DNA of 64,000 nt, from contig NZ_LMPU01000015.1 in NCBI RefSeq assembly GCF_001423945.1, positions 1 to 64,000 on the forward strand, given 5' to 3'. This DNA is from Pedobacter sp. Leaf194 (GTDB taxonomy: Bacteria; Bacteroidota; Bacteroidia; Sphingobacteriales; Sphingobacteriaceae). Within the stretch, counting starts at the first letter, position 1, and each line of letters opens with the position of its first letter. Below the pieces are notes generated by a model. It had not been told where the DNA came from. It saw only the letters and a program-made list of their open reading frames with translations, and searched no databases. Below, one piece after another: positions 54,499 through 63,815 of this stretch. A program made the position numbers and the translations under genes.

Positions 54499-54506
54499 CA
54501 AAAGTA
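54499..54506 (-). promoter_or_regulatory. -7 promoter element of the riboswitch leader
   Basis: TACTTTTG followed by C on the minus strand, the same octamer as at ribD and prmC. It predicts a start near 54492, just before the riboswitch, giving a leader of about 275 bases. Confidence 0.65.
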
Positions 54507-54589
54507 GTAAAATTAAGTAAGATGTAAAATGGATGTTGTAAAATGGCTTTTGTACTACAAATAACTAACTTTAAGATAAAATTTTATTT

Positions 54590-55837
54590 ATGAGATGGAT
54601 ATTTACATCAGCACTTTTTATAATGGGTTTAACTGCAAACGCACAAAAAGCAGATAGTGTTTTTTTGAAAAAATTGATGGAAGCTAAGCCTGAATTGTTC
54701 AGTTCTATACTAAACCATCCGGATAAAAATCAAGTTCAGGTGTTATATACACAGATAAATCGGGATGAAAAAAATAGGCCTACCTTCAAAACATACAGCT
54801 ATAATTTAAATCCACACCATTATTTTTATCCCGCCAGTACGGTAAAACTCGCAGCCGTAATTTTTGCGTTGGAAAAAGTAAATGGTTTAAAGGCTAAGGG
54901 CTTAACGTCAAAAAGTACCATGCTAACAGACAGCGCATTTGCCGGACAAACAAAAGTAACAAAAGACACCTCCGCAGAGCATCACTTACCATCGATTGAA
55001 CATTACATAAAAAAAATTCTTTTAACGAGTGATAATGATGCTTTCAATCGCCTTTACGAATTTGTAGGGCGTGCAGAATTAAATCGAAAGTTGAAAGCAA
55101 ACGGTTTAAATGACAGCAGAATCTTGAATCGTTTAGCCATTGGCGATGCCGGGGAAGCAGCTAAACACACCAATCCAATAAATTTTTATAATGGCGACAA
55201 GCTGGTTTATAAACAACCGGCCCAATACGACCCAAAAGAATATGTGCTCCAATTAACTAACACGATGATGGGAAAGGGTTATCTCGACAGTGCAGATAGA
55301 TTAGTAAATAAACCTTTTAACCTGGAAAATAAAAATGCCTTTGCCATTAACGACCAGCAAAAACTTATGCAGAAACTAATTTTTCCAGAAGCTTTTCCGG
55401 CTCAGGAGCGGTATAAATTAACTGCTGAAGATTACAAACTCATTTACACTTATATGAGCAAATACCCAACACAAAGTAAATATCCGAAGTATGACCCGAA
55501 AGCGTTTTGGCCAACTTATGCGAAAATGCTTTTTTATGGCCGCGAACAAAATATTGAACCAGAACCAGGCATTCGGATTTTTAATAAATATGGCGATAGT
55601 TATGGCTTTATTATCGACAATTCTTATTTCGTAGATTTTGAGAATGGAATTGAATTTTTCTTAACAGCGGTAGTACAAAGCAATGAAGACGGTATTTTTA
55701 ATGATAACAAGTACGAATATGAAACGGTATGTTATCCTTTTATGAAAAATCTGGGCCGAACGATTTATGAATTTGAATTGTCGCGGGGCAGGAATAAGAA
55801 ACCTGATTTAATTAAATTCAAGATGGATTACCGCTAA
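54590..55837 (+). CDS. Exported serine hydrolase (class A beta-lactamase fold)
   Basis: 415 aa. Signal peptide about 1-18 (TANAQ). Active-site serine S83 in SxxK (PASTVK, K86) and SDN at 147-149 (LLTSDND) place it in the beta-lactamase/PBP family. The third motif (KTG) is not clear; KYG near 330 is a candidate. Substrate could be beta-lactam, peptidoglycan peptide or another ester. Divergent from btuB; no AmpR-like regulator nearby. Confidence 0.8.
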   Translation: MRWIFTSALFIMGLTANAQKADSVFLKKLMEAKPELFSSILNHPDKNQVQVLYTQINRDEKNRPTFKTYSYNLNPHHYFYPASTVKLAAVIFALEKVNGLKAKGLTSKSTMLTDSAFAGQTKVTKDTSAEHHLPSIEHYIKKILLTSDNDAFNRLYEFVGRAELNRKLKANGLNDSRILNRLAIGDAGEAAKHTNPINFYNGDKLVYKQPAQYDPKEYVLQLTNTMMGKGYLDSADRLVNKPFNLENKNAFAINDQQKLMQKLIFPEAFPAQERYKLTAEDYKLIYTYMSKYPTQSKYPKYDPKAFWPTYAKMLFYGREQNIEPEPGIRIFNKYGDSYGFIIDNSYFVDFENGIEFFLTAVVQSNEDGIFNDNKYEYETVCYPFMKNLGRTIYEFELSRGRNKKPDLIKFKMDYR

Positions 55838-55840
55838 ACA

Positions 55841-55870
55841 AAAAAGTCACGATTTGCATCGTGACTTTTT
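55841..55870. terminator. Bidirectional intrinsic terminator
   Basis: Perfect 13-bp stem (AAAAAGTCACGAT / ATCGTGACTTTTT) with a TTGC loop, between the serine hydrolase and rplT. Confidence 0.9.
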
Positions 55871-55900
55871 AAAATATGATTACCGCCGAAGCGAAAATTT

Positions 55901-56245
55901 CTATTTTACTGCATCAATTACAGCTTTAAAAGCTTCCGGGTGATTTATTGCTAAATCAGCCAATACTTTACGGTTTAAACCGATTTCTTTTGAAGCAAGT
56001 TTACCAATTAATTGAGAGTAAGAAATACCGTGCTGACGAGCACCTGCATTAATACGTTGGATCCATAATCCGCGGAATTCTCTTTTCTTAACTTTACGGT
56101 CACGGTATGCATATTGCAAACCTTTTTCTACTGTGTTTTTAGCAACAGTATAAACCTTACTTCTTGCTCCCCAATAACCTTTCGCAAGGTTAAGGATTTT
56201 TTTTCTTCTTCTTCTCGAAGCTACTGCGTTTACCGAACGTGGCAT
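55901..56245 (-). CDS. rplT: 50S ribosomal protein L20
   Basis: 114 aa, strongly basic N-terminus (MPRSVNAVASRRRRKKILNLAKGYWGARSKVY) followed by the globular RNA-binding domain (LWIQRINAGARQHG). Binds 23S rRNA early in 50S assembly. Start ATG 56245; the frame is open seven codons upstream. Last of thrS-infC-rpmI-rplT. Autogenous control by L20 is known in some bacteria; no L20 leader structure was identified here. Confidence 0.96.
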   Translation of the reverse strand: MPRSVNAVASRRRRKKILNLAKGYWGARSKVYTVAKNTVEKGLQYAYRDRKVKKREFRGLWIQRINAGARQHGISYSQLIGKLASKEIGLNRKVLADLAINHPEAFKAVIDAVK

Positions 56246-56320
56246 GTTGTTGTTGTTTTTTGGCAAGCGGCGTTCCGTTTAACCGGAAACTTAAAGCCTG
56301 ATACCTGGTGAATTAATAAA

Positions 56321-56521
56321 TTACTTTCCGATACAAAGCATACGTTTAACGTTACCAGTATCTGCTGCTGTTACCATGCTAGCATTTCCAAGTGCACGTT
56401 TACGTTTAGTACTCATCTTTGTTAAGATGTGACTTTTGTATGCGTTGTTTCTTTTGATTTTACCTGTTCCAGTAAGCGAAAAACGCTTTTTAGCACTGGA
56501 ATTGGTTTTCATTTTTGGCAT
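56321..56521 (-). CDS. rpmI: 50S ribosomal protein L35
   Basis: 66 aa, MPKMKTNSSAKKRFSLTGTGKIKRN then a helical, basic end. Conserved small 50S protein. Lies 29 bases after infC and 75 before rplT in the standard operon order. Confidence 0.96.
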   Translation of the reverse strand: MPKMKTNSSAKKRFSLTGTGKIKRNNAYKSHILTKMSTKRKRALGNASMVTAADTGNVKRMLCIGK

Positions 56522-56550
56522 AACCTGTTTTTTAATTTATAAACCTATTT

Positions 56551-57120
56551 TTATTTTTTTGCTACTTTAGGCGCAACTGTAAGGAACATACGTTTACCTT
56601 CTAACTTAGGTAATAATTCTACTTTTCCTACATCTTCCAAAGCCTGAGCAAATTTTAATAATAAAATTTCACCCTGTTCTTTGTAAACAATTGCTCTACC
56701 TTTAAAATGCACGTAAGCTCTAACCTTCTCACCGTTCTCTAAAAAACTCACTGCATGTTTTAGCTTAAACTGGAAATCGTGGTCGTTCGTGTTAGGACCA
56801 AAACGAATCTCCTTAATTACAGTTTGCTTTGCATTCGATTTTATCTCTTTCTGCTTTTTCTTTTGCTCGTAAACAAACTTACTGTAATCAATAATTCTAC
56901 AAACCGGAGGCACTGCATTCGGCGAAATCTCTACCAAATCCAATTCCAGTTCATCAGCAAGTGCCAAAGCTTTAGCCAAAGGATAAATCCCCGGTTCAAC
57001 ATTATCGCCAGCCAAACGCACTTCAGGCGATTTAATGTACTGATTAATGTTATGTTCTGCTTCTTTTTTCTTAAAAGGCGGACGTGGTCCCCTGTTAAAT
57101 CCTGGTCTTCCTAATGCCAA
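56551..57120 (-). CDS. infC: Translation initiation factor IF-3
   Basis: 189 aa. N-domain (about 20-85, INQYIKSPEVRLAGDNVEPGIYPLAKAL), a linker rich in lysine, and the C-domain (about 95-180, KEIRFGPNTNDHDFQFKLKHAVSFLENG). IF-3 keeps subunits apart and rejects wrong start codons. It begins with TTG at 57120: upstream in frame are AAT, ACA, TAT, TTT and a stop, with no other start. The use of a rare start codon recalls E. coli infC, whose AUU start is self-regulated. 23 bases after thrS. Confidence 0.95.
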   Translation of the reverse strand: MALGRPGFNRGPRPPFKKKEAEHNINQYIKSPEVRLAGDNVEPGIYPLAKALALADELELDLVEISPNAVPPVCRIIDYSKFVYEQKKKQKEIKSNAKQTVIKEIRFGPNTNDHDFQFKLKHAVSFLENGEKVRAYVHFKGRAIVYKEQGEILLLKFAQALEDVGKVELLPKLEGKRMFLTVAPKVAKK

Positions 57121-57143
57121 ATTTGTATAAAATTAATTTTTAT

Positions 57144-59069
57144 TTAAACTGTTATTTCTTTTAGTAATAAGCCGCTGAATTCTTCCAACGTCATTTCTCC
57201 CAAATCTCCCTCACCGTGTTTTCTGATTGAAATTTTACCTTCAGCCATCTCTTTCTCACCAATGATGAGCATATATGGGATTTTTTTAACCTCCGCATCA
57301 CGGATTTTTCGCCCGATTTTCTCATCACGAAAGTCAATCAGCCCGCGAATATCGGAATTATTTAGCTCATCTAAAACTTTTTTTGCATAATCTTCATATT
57401 TTTCTGAAATAGGAAGAATTATAAATTGCTCCGGACTTAACCATAGCGGGAAGTTTCCTGCACAATGTTCTATCAAAACAGCAACAAATCTTTCAAGCGA
57501 GCCAAACGGCGCACGGTGAATCATTACTGGCCTGTGTTTTAGGTTATCGCTACCGGTGTATTCCAGCTCAAACCGCTCGGGTAAATTGTAATCTACCTGG
57601 ATGGTACCTAATTGCCATTTTCTGCCAAGGGCATCTTTTACCATAAAATCTAACTTGGGGCCATAAAAAGCGGCCTCGCCATATTCCACGATGGTATTTA
57701 AGCCTTTCTCTGCAGCCGCTTCAACGATTGCGCTTTCTGCCAGTCTCCAGTTTTCATCAGACCCAATGTATTTCGACTTATTATCCGGATCTCTTAACGA
57801 AATTTGCGCAGTATAGTTTTCAAAACCTAAAGATTTAAACACATAAAGTACTAAATCAATAACTTTTTTAAATTCATCTTTCACTTGCTCCGGCATACAG
57901 AATAAGTGTGCATCATCTTGCGTAAAGCCACGCACACGGGTTAACCCATGTAATTCGCCACTTTGCTCGTAACGATAAACAGTACCAAACTCTGCAAAAC
58001 GAACCGGCAAATCTTTATAAGAGCGGGGTTTGAATTTATACATTTCACAGTGGTGCGGGCAGTTCATCGGTTTTAGAAAGAACTCCTCTCCTTCTTGCGG
58101 CGTTTTTATCGGCTGAAACGAATCTTTACCATACTTATCCCAGTGACCTGAAGTAACGTACAAATTTTTGTTTCCGATGTGAGGGGTAACCACCTGTTCG
58201 TACCCGGATTTAGATTGTGCCCTGGTTAAAAAGTTTACCAGACGCTCACGCAAAGCAGTCCCTTTCGGTAACCACATTGGTAACCCGGCACCAACTTTTT
58301 CCGAAAACATAAATAATTCAAGTTCCTTGCCTAATTTTCTATGGTCGCGTTTTTTTGCTTCCTCAATCATAGCAAGGTATTCAGTAAGTCCGCTAGCCTT
58401 CGGAAAAGTTACGCCATATATACGTGTTAACTGCTTTTTAGTTTCGTCTCCACGCCAGTAAGCGCCGGCAACATTCATCAGTTTTACTGCTTTTACAAAG
58501 CCTGTATTCGGAATATGCGGACCACGGCATAAATCGGTGAAAGCTCCCTGAGTATAAAAAGTGATCTTTCCATCTTCCAAGCCATCAATCAGGTCGAGTT
58601 TATACTCATCTCCCTTTTCGGTAAAATATTTTATCGCATCAGCTTTGCTTACACTTTCGCGTGTGAAAGTTTCTTTTTGCTTAGCTAATTCGATCATTTT
58701 GGTTTCAATCGCCTTGAAATCATCCGACGAAAATTCTTTGTCGCCAAAATCTACGTCATAATAAAAGCCGGTTTCAATTGCTGGTCCGATGCCAAATTTT
58801 GTTCCCGGATAAAGTGCTTCCAGGGCTTCGGCCATTAAATGCGCCGATGAATGCCAAAAAGTAGATTTGCCTTCTGCATCATTCCAGGTTAACAATTTTA
58901 CTGTTGAATCAGCTTCTATTGGGCGTGTTGAATCCCAAACCTGGCCGTTAACTTCGGCTGCTAAAACATTTCTTGCTAAGCCTTCGGAAATTGATAAGGC
59001 GATTTGATGGGCCGAGGTGCCCTTTTCGTACTGACGAACGGAGCCGTCAGGTAAAGTAATATTAATCAT
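57144..59069 (-). CDS. thrS: Threonyl-tRNA synthetase
   Basis: 641 aa class II aminoacyl-tRNA synthetase. TGS domain (1-60), editing domain with HSSAHLMAEAL near 75 and the CRGPHIPNTG region, class II core with zinc residues in MNCPHHCEMYK and RVRGFTQDDAHLFC, and a C-terminal anticodon-binding domain. Heads the translation operon thrS-infC-rpmI-rplT. No T-box is seen, as expected in Bacteroidota. Confidence 0.97.
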   Translation of the reverse strand: MINITLPDGSVRQYEKGTSAHQIALSISEGLARNVLAAEVNGQVWDSTRPIEADSTVKLLTWNDAEGKSTFWHSSAHLMAEALEALYPGTKFGIGPAIETGFYYDVDFGDKEFSSDDFKAIETKMIELAKQKETFTRESVSKADAIKYFTEKGDEYKLDLIDGLEDGKITFYTQGAFTDLCRGPHIPNTGFVKAVKLMNVAGAYWRGDETKKQLTRIYGVTFPKASGLTEYLAMIEEAKKRDHRKLGKELELFMFSEKVGAGLPMWLPKGTALRERLVNFLTRAQSKSGYEQVVTPHIGNKNLYVTSGHWDKYGKDSFQPIKTPQEGEEFFLKPMNCPHHCEMYKFKPRSYKDLPVRFAEFGTVYRYEQSGELHGLTRVRGFTQDDAHLFCMPEQVKDEFKKVIDLVLYVFKSLGFENYTAQISLRDPDNKSKYIGSDENWRLAESAIVEAAAEKGLNTIVEYGEAAFYGPKLDFMVKDALGRKWQLGTIQVDYNLPERFELEYTGSDNLKHRPVMIHRAPFGSLERFVAVLIEHCAGNFPLWLSPEQFIILPISEKYEDYAKKVLDELNNSDIRGLIDFRDEKIGRKIRDAEVKKIPYMLIIGEKEMAEGKISIRKHGEGDLGEMTLEEFSGLLLKEITV

Positions 59070-59245
59070 CTACAACTATGATTTTGTTCGTCGCTATTTT
59101 AAAGTTTCAGAACGGTTTAAAAAAAAGGTTATTTCTAAATCACATACAAAGTGATTTTATTTTCTGCAAAGATGCGCTTTTTCATGCTTAAAAGCAAGTT
59201 TCAATAACCATTTTGGTAGCAATAGGCAGCTTCCGGAATCTTGGT

Positions 59246-60325
59246 TCATCCTTTATCTAAAAATTTTTGCCGTAAATATTTGCGCACTGGTTTATCTAAA
59301 TAAAGCATTATGAAATAGGCAAAGGCAATTAGTAAGCACACTGAAATCGGGATAATTACTTTTAGCAAAGACATATCTGGTTTAACTACGGCCACATAAG
59401 TTAGGAATATCCAGATAAATGGATAGTGTGTCATGTAAAGAGGATAAGATAGCTCCCCTGATAGTTTACAAATTTTTTCGAAACGGGCCTCTAGTTTTGC
59501 GCCAGCACCCAGAGCAACCAGTACAGGAAAGTATACAAGCACAATTAGTGGTTCAGAAAGCCAATTGTATTTCTCATTAAATGGAACCAGGAAGGCAACG
59601 AGCAATAAAGCAGAAATGCCCAGAAAACCTAAACGATTTTTGATTATCCAGTTCGACCGGTAAACGAGCATACCTGCGAGAAAAGAATAGAGCACCCTTG
59701 CGCCACCATCCCAGAAGCTCGGTCCTCCCCAGCCGCCCATCAAATTAGTGGATTTAAATGCCACGAAACAAATTACAACAGCGGCAATTAAAGTTATGGC
59801 TTGCAACAGCTTCCTGTTTAACTTAAACAGAATGAGTATGTAGAAAATATTGGCAATGTATTCCCAAAAAAGTGACCAGGCGGGTGCATTAAGGTTGAAC
59901 AGGTTGAAGTAGCGCTCTGCCATAACCGGATAAGGAATTAAAAAAGCAGAGGCAAAAAACAGCAACGCCGTTTTTGTAAAGCCATAAACTGGGTAGAAAT
60001 TACTAAAAGGATCGAAAAGGAATGTTAGTAAACCCAGAATCGAACCAATTATAACCAGCGGATGTAACCGTATAAGTCTTAATTTGATGAAAGAAAAAAC
60101 ACCTAGCTTTTCGGCTCTGTTATCATAAGCGTATGCAATTACGAAGCCCGATAAACAGAAGAAAAAATCTACGGCCAAATACCCATGCGCAATAAAGTTT
60201 TTGCTATAGTCGGTTATCGCTATCTCCATAAAATGATAAAATACCACCACAATGGCAGCCAAACCCCGTAAACCATCCAAAATTTCGAAATGTGCTTTGG
60301 TTTTTAAAACTTCTACTTTGTTCAT
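59246..60325 (-). CDS. Acyltransferase family 3 membrane protein (OafA-like)
   Basis: 359 aa with about ten transmembrane helices. LDGLRGLAAIVVVFYHFMEI carries the conserved histidine, and DFFFCLSGFVIAYAYDNR the second conserved motif. Such enzymes O-acetylate surface polysaccharides or other molecules. Target unknown. Single gene. Confidence 0.87.
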   Translation of the reverse strand: MNKVEVLKTKAHFEILDGLRGLAAIVVVFYHFMEIAITDYSKNFIAHGYLAVDFFFCLSGFVIAYAYDNRAEKLGVFSFIKLRLIRLHPLVIIGSILGLLTFLFDPFSNFYPVYGFTKTALLFFASAFLIPYPVMAERYFNLFNLNAPAWSLFWEYIANIFYILILFKLNRKLLQAITLIAAVVICFVAFKSTNLMGGWGGPSFWDGGARVLYSFLAGMLVYRSNWIIKNRLGFLGISALLLVAFLVPFNEKYNWLSEPLIVLVYFPVLVALGAGAKLEARFEKICKLSGELSYPLYMTHYPFIWIFLTYVAVVKPDMSLLKVIIPISVCLLIAFAYFIMLYLDKPVRKYLRQKFLDKG

Positions 60326-60436
60326 TAATTCAGCCGATACTTTTTATAATTTTCGCTTCAATGATAGATAAATTTAGTCGAACGGCACTGTTTTAAGTCG
60401 ATTTGTTAGAAATTTTGTGTTACCAAAACTCCATTT

Positions 60437-60475
60437 AAAAAAAAAGCCTGCTCAAAAAGAATGAACAGGCTTTAA
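60437..60475 (-). terminator. Intrinsic terminator of the GLPGLI-like gene
   Basis: AAAGCCTG / CAGGCTTT stem, extended by TCA/TGA, with a T-run on the minus strand. Confidence 0.8.
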
Positions 60476-60491
60476 AAATATCTAATACTAA

Positions 60492-61406
60492 CTATCCGCC
60501 GAAGCCCCTAACGACTACACCACCTGCGCCACCGGGTCTGCCGTTGCCATTACCTCTGAAACGTTTCATCATGTTTTCCATTTTTGCTCTATATTCAGCT
60601 TCAGTAATTGGCGTTGCTTTTTTTGGAGCGGTAACATCTTTTGCGCTTACCCCTCTATATTCTATACTTTTCGCTATGGTGTTATTTCCACGTCCTTCAA
60701 TTGCCAAAACAGCGCCTTCAGTCCACATGTTTGGATTTGGCGAAAAATCGAAACCTAAATCTGTTGTGTACCAAATGTGGGTTTCTTCTGTTACATCTCT
60801 GTCCATATCCAAAATTTTCATCTTTTTGGTCGATTTTACAATCGCTTCATGGCAGGTAAGGCCACAGATTTGCTTTGTAGCATCAGTTTTCACCACTTCA
60901 ATTTTAGGTTGCACTACCGGTTTCGCCTTTGTGGTATCATTTGGATTTTGATTTCTTCCCATACCGCCGCCAAAGCCTAAACCACTAGTCGGATTAAGTT
61001 TTAAGCCACTTTGCATTACATAAGTTGTGTCACTTAAATCAAAAACCTCTACCAATTTCTTATCCACGAAGGAGTAATAATATTCTCTGTTGCCACCGGC
61101 ACCACCGAAACCCCTCATCATACGGCCCATGCCACCGCCGCCGCCACCTGCACCGTTACTGTCTTCTGTTTCCTCAACGGGCATATAGCTGGCATTTGTA
61201 GCATTAAAAAGCAACTCAAAGTTGGATTTACTGCTCGATGGCATTCTAGCTGCCATTTGCTCTGGAATTTTTACACCACTTGCAGCCATCATTGCGGCAG
61301 GATCGATTGTGGTTTCGAATTGTATGGCTCCCGTGGTTTTCTTTTGCGCATTTGCTACAGATGCGATAGATAAAACCCCTAATAAAGCGAAAACTAATTT
61401 TTTCAT
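60492..61406 (-). CDS. GLPGLI-like exported protein with glycine-rich inserts
   Basis: 304 aa. Signal peptide about 1-20 (VANAQ). The core has KQICGLTCHEAIVKSTKK, EETHIWYTTDLGFDFSPNPNMWTEGAVLAIEG and NNTIAKSIEY, as in GLPGLI-family proteins, though the GLPG motif itself is replaced. Three Gly/Arg-rich low-complexity stretches interrupt or end it (near 85-108, 145-155 and 280-304). Periplasmic; function unknown. Confidence 0.72.
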   Translation of the reverse strand: MKKLVFALLGVLSIASVANAQKKTTGAIQFETTIDPAAMMAASGVKIPEQMAARMPSSSKSNFELLFNATNASYMPVEETEDSNGAGGGGGGMGRMMRGFGGAGGNREYYYSFVDKKLVEVFDLSDTTYVMQSGLKLNPTSGLGFGGGMGRNQNPNDTTKAKPVVQPKIEVVKTDATKQICGLTCHEAIVKSTKKMKILDMDRDVTEETHIWYTTDLGFDFSPNPNMWTEGAVLAIEGRGNNTIAKSIEYRGVSAKDVTAPKKATPITEAEYRAKMENMMKRFRGNGNGRPGGAGGVVVRGFGG

Positions 61407-61592
61407 TCTGTTGATAATTTGGTTTTTATTGTTGATGAAGCCGCCATGGTTTATTTAAATTATGATGATAAACCAAGATGGTATTATTGTTTAGATGCGA
61501 AACCTTAAGAAAGGTTTAACCAAGGTATTTACATTTAACATCAAAGCTGTTAAAAAGTGTTAAATACTTCTAAATCAGCGGTAAAATTATTG

Positions 61593-62330
61593 TTAGTATT
61601 CAGTGCTTTCCAACCAGCCATTACATAAAACATCTGCAATGTGCATGGTTTTTATTGGAAGGTTGTTTTTATCGATATAGCCCTGAAGATGTAAAAGGCA
61701 TGATAAATCTGTAGAAATTATATAATCTGCCTGCTGGCCAATCGCATGGTTAACTTTTTGCTCGGCCATTGCGGATGAAATCGCGTCGAACTTTACCGCA
61801 AATGTGCCGCCAAAGCCGCAACACATATCCGTATCTTCCATTTCGAGCATTTCCAAACCATGCACCTTAGATAGAAGCAGACGGGGTTCATCTTTAATTT
61901 TGCATTCTCGGAGTGCACTACAAGAATCGTGGTATACCGCTTTGCCCTCCAGCTCGGCTCCGAAATAATCTTTCTTGGCAACGTTTACCAAAAAATCAGA
62001 CAATTCCCAGATGTTGGATTGCAGATTCCTGCATTTATTATGTACGATTGTATTGGTAAACAAATCGTTAAAACCACCTTTTACCATGCCCACACACGAG
62101 GCGGATGGTGCAACTACATAGGTATTTTCGGTGAAATCGTTCAGGAATTTGGTACCCACTTCTTTCGCCTCGTCCCAATAGCCGGCATTGTAGGCTGGCT
62201 GTCCGCAACATGTTTGTTTAGAGTTATAATCAACTTTACATCCTGATTTTTCAAGCAACCTCAAAGTATTAAACGCGGTTTCGGGGTATATCTGGTCTAC
62301 AAAACAGGGAACAAACAATTCTACTTTCAT
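61593..62330 (-). CDS. lutA: LutA-type (Fe-S)-binding oxidoreductase subunit
   Basis: 245 aa with the duplicated CCG domain (KQTCCGQPAYN near 40; DTDMCCGFGGTFAVK near 185) and KVELFVPCFVDQIYPE at the start. LutA works with LutB and LutC in L-lactate oxidation; those genes are not in this window, and the MFS gene sits upstream instead. ATG 62330 preferred over a TTG at 62336. Confidence 0.88.
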   Translation of the reverse strand: MKVELFVPCFVDQIYPETAFNTLRLLEKSGCKVDYNSKQTCCGQPAYNAGYWDEAKEVGTKFLNDFTENTYVVAPSASCVGMVKGGFNDLFTNTIVHNKCRNLQSNIWELSDFLVNVAKKDYFGAELEGKAVYHDSCSALRECKIKDEPRLLLSKVHGLEMLEMEDTDMCCGFGGTFAVKFDAISSAMAEQKVNHAIGQQADYIISTDLSCLLHLQGYIDKNNLPIKTMHIADVLCNGWLESTEY

Positions 62331-62351
62331 CAACAAATATTCTTTAGGCTA

Positions 62352-62359
62352 CAAACTTA
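62352..62359 (-). promoter_or_regulatory. -7 promoter element for lutA
   Basis: TAAGTTTG on the minus strand matches TAnnTTTG and overlaps the stop of the upstream MFS gene. Predicts a leader of about 15 bases. Confidence 0.45.
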
Positions 62360-63664
62360 CAATTTTCGGGTTTCTTTGCGCTCTGTTTTTTTCAAGACCA
62401 CTAAAAATACCAGACCAACTATAAAAAATGATGCCAAAGCAATAATTGATTGTCGCATATTGTGCGTAAGCCCTTCGATAAAAGCAAAGCTAAATAAGCC
62501 AATTACGATTGCCAGTTTTTCTGTAGCATCGTAAAAACTAAAGAATGATGCCGTATCATTAGTATTTTCCGGAATATGTTTCGAATAAGTTGAACGTGAT
62601 AAGGACTGTATACCGCCCATAATTAGGCCTACAACAGCTGCTAATGCATAAAACTGGTATGCATTTGTTATCGAATACCCATAAATGCAACATGCTATCC
62701 AAACGAGTACAACGATTATTAAAACGTTGATATTACCCAGTTTTTTGGCCAGAAGCGACATTAACCAGGCGCCTAAAATTGCCACCAGCTGTATGATTAG
62801 GATAACTGCAATCAAACTTCCCGACTCTAATTTCAACACCTTGGCACCGAAGCCTGCAGCAGCCAGCATAATGGTTTGCACGCCCATGGAATAGAAAAAG
62901 AAGGCAATCAGGTACGTTTTTAAGAACTTCATTTGTTTTAACTGATTCCAAACCTTGGCAAATTCTCCGAAGCTGCTTTTAATGATACTTTGCCCTTCAG
63001 ACGCGGCATTTGGCACATCTTTAGGCAAGGCTTTAAATGGAATTTGAGCGAAAAGGAACCACCAGATGCCGACCAGCAGAAAAGAAATCTGAGCAGGCAA
63101 CGAGGGGTCCGTGATTCCAAAGATTGCCGGTTTTAGCACAAACACAAAGCAAATTAGTTGTAAGATGACACTACCTACGTAGCCATAAGAAAAACCTTGC
63201 GCACTTACTTTATCCTGATTGTCTGTTGATGCAATAATGGGAAGATATGCATTATTAAACATCACCCCTCCAACATAGCCCATGGCAGCGAGGACAAAAC
63301 AAATAATTCCCGCTTCTAAAGTTTCAAGCTTGAAAAAGAATAAAGCCATGCAGGCAAAGGAGCCCACGTACGTAAACAATTTCATGAACAACTTCTTTTT
63401 GCCTTTTGCATCGGCATAAGAAGATAGAATAGGCAATAAAACAACCATTATCAGGTAAGCAAATGCCAGTGCATAATTAGATAGAACGGTGTTTATAAAT
63501 GTCTTGCCAAAAAACGTCACCTCATCGCCATGTGCCTTTGTGGTAGTTATCGCTACATAATAAACGGGAAAAATGGTTGAGGTAATTACTAAATTATAGG
63601 CAGAATTTGCCCAATCGAAGAAAGCCCAGGAACGGATGGTTTTTTTATTGTTTTTTTCTATCAT
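62357..63664 (-). CDS. UMF1-type MFS transporter
   Basis: About 435 aa, 12 transmembrane helices. RSWAFFDWANSAYNLVITSTIFPVYY is the hallmark of the UMF1 family (related to fungal Atg22 vacuolar amino acid exporters), with GGIQSLSRSTYSKHIPENTNDTASFFSFYD near 365. A role in amino acid or nucleoside efflux is possible but not shown. ATG 63664 preferred; the frame is open to a TTG at 63673. The lutA gene follows. Confidence 0.85.
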   Translation of the reverse strand: MIEKNNKKTIRSWAFFDWANSAYNLVITSTIFPVYYVAITTTKAHGDEVTFFGKTFINTVLSNYALAFAYLIMVVLLPILSSYADAKGKKKLFMKLFTYVGSFACMALFFFKLETLEAGIICFVLAAMGYVGGVMFNNAYLPIIASTDNQDKVSAQGFSYGYVGSVILQLICFVFVLKPAIFGITDPSLPAQISFLLVGIWWFLFAQIPFKALPKDVPNAASEGQSIIKSSFGEFAKVWNQLKQMKFLKTYLIAFFFYSMGVQTIMLAAAGFGAKVLKLESGSLIAVILIIQLVAILGAWLMSLLAKKLGNINVLIIVVLVWIACCIYGYSITNAYQFYALAAVVGLIMGGIQSLSRSTYSKHIPENTNDTASFFSFYDATEKLAIVIGLFSFAFIEGLTHNMRQSIIALASFFIVGLVFLVVLKKTERKETRKL

Positions 63665-63815
63665 TTGGTTCAATAGCGATTAAGATGGTTTGGTGTTTTA
63701 AACTGTTAAGCAGCAAACTGGTAAATTAAGAATTGATTTTTTTTAACGGTATAATTATTGAATTGATCTACTGTTTAGCTTTTAGCAGTAAAAATCCTGG
63801 ACAGCTAAATAAAGG

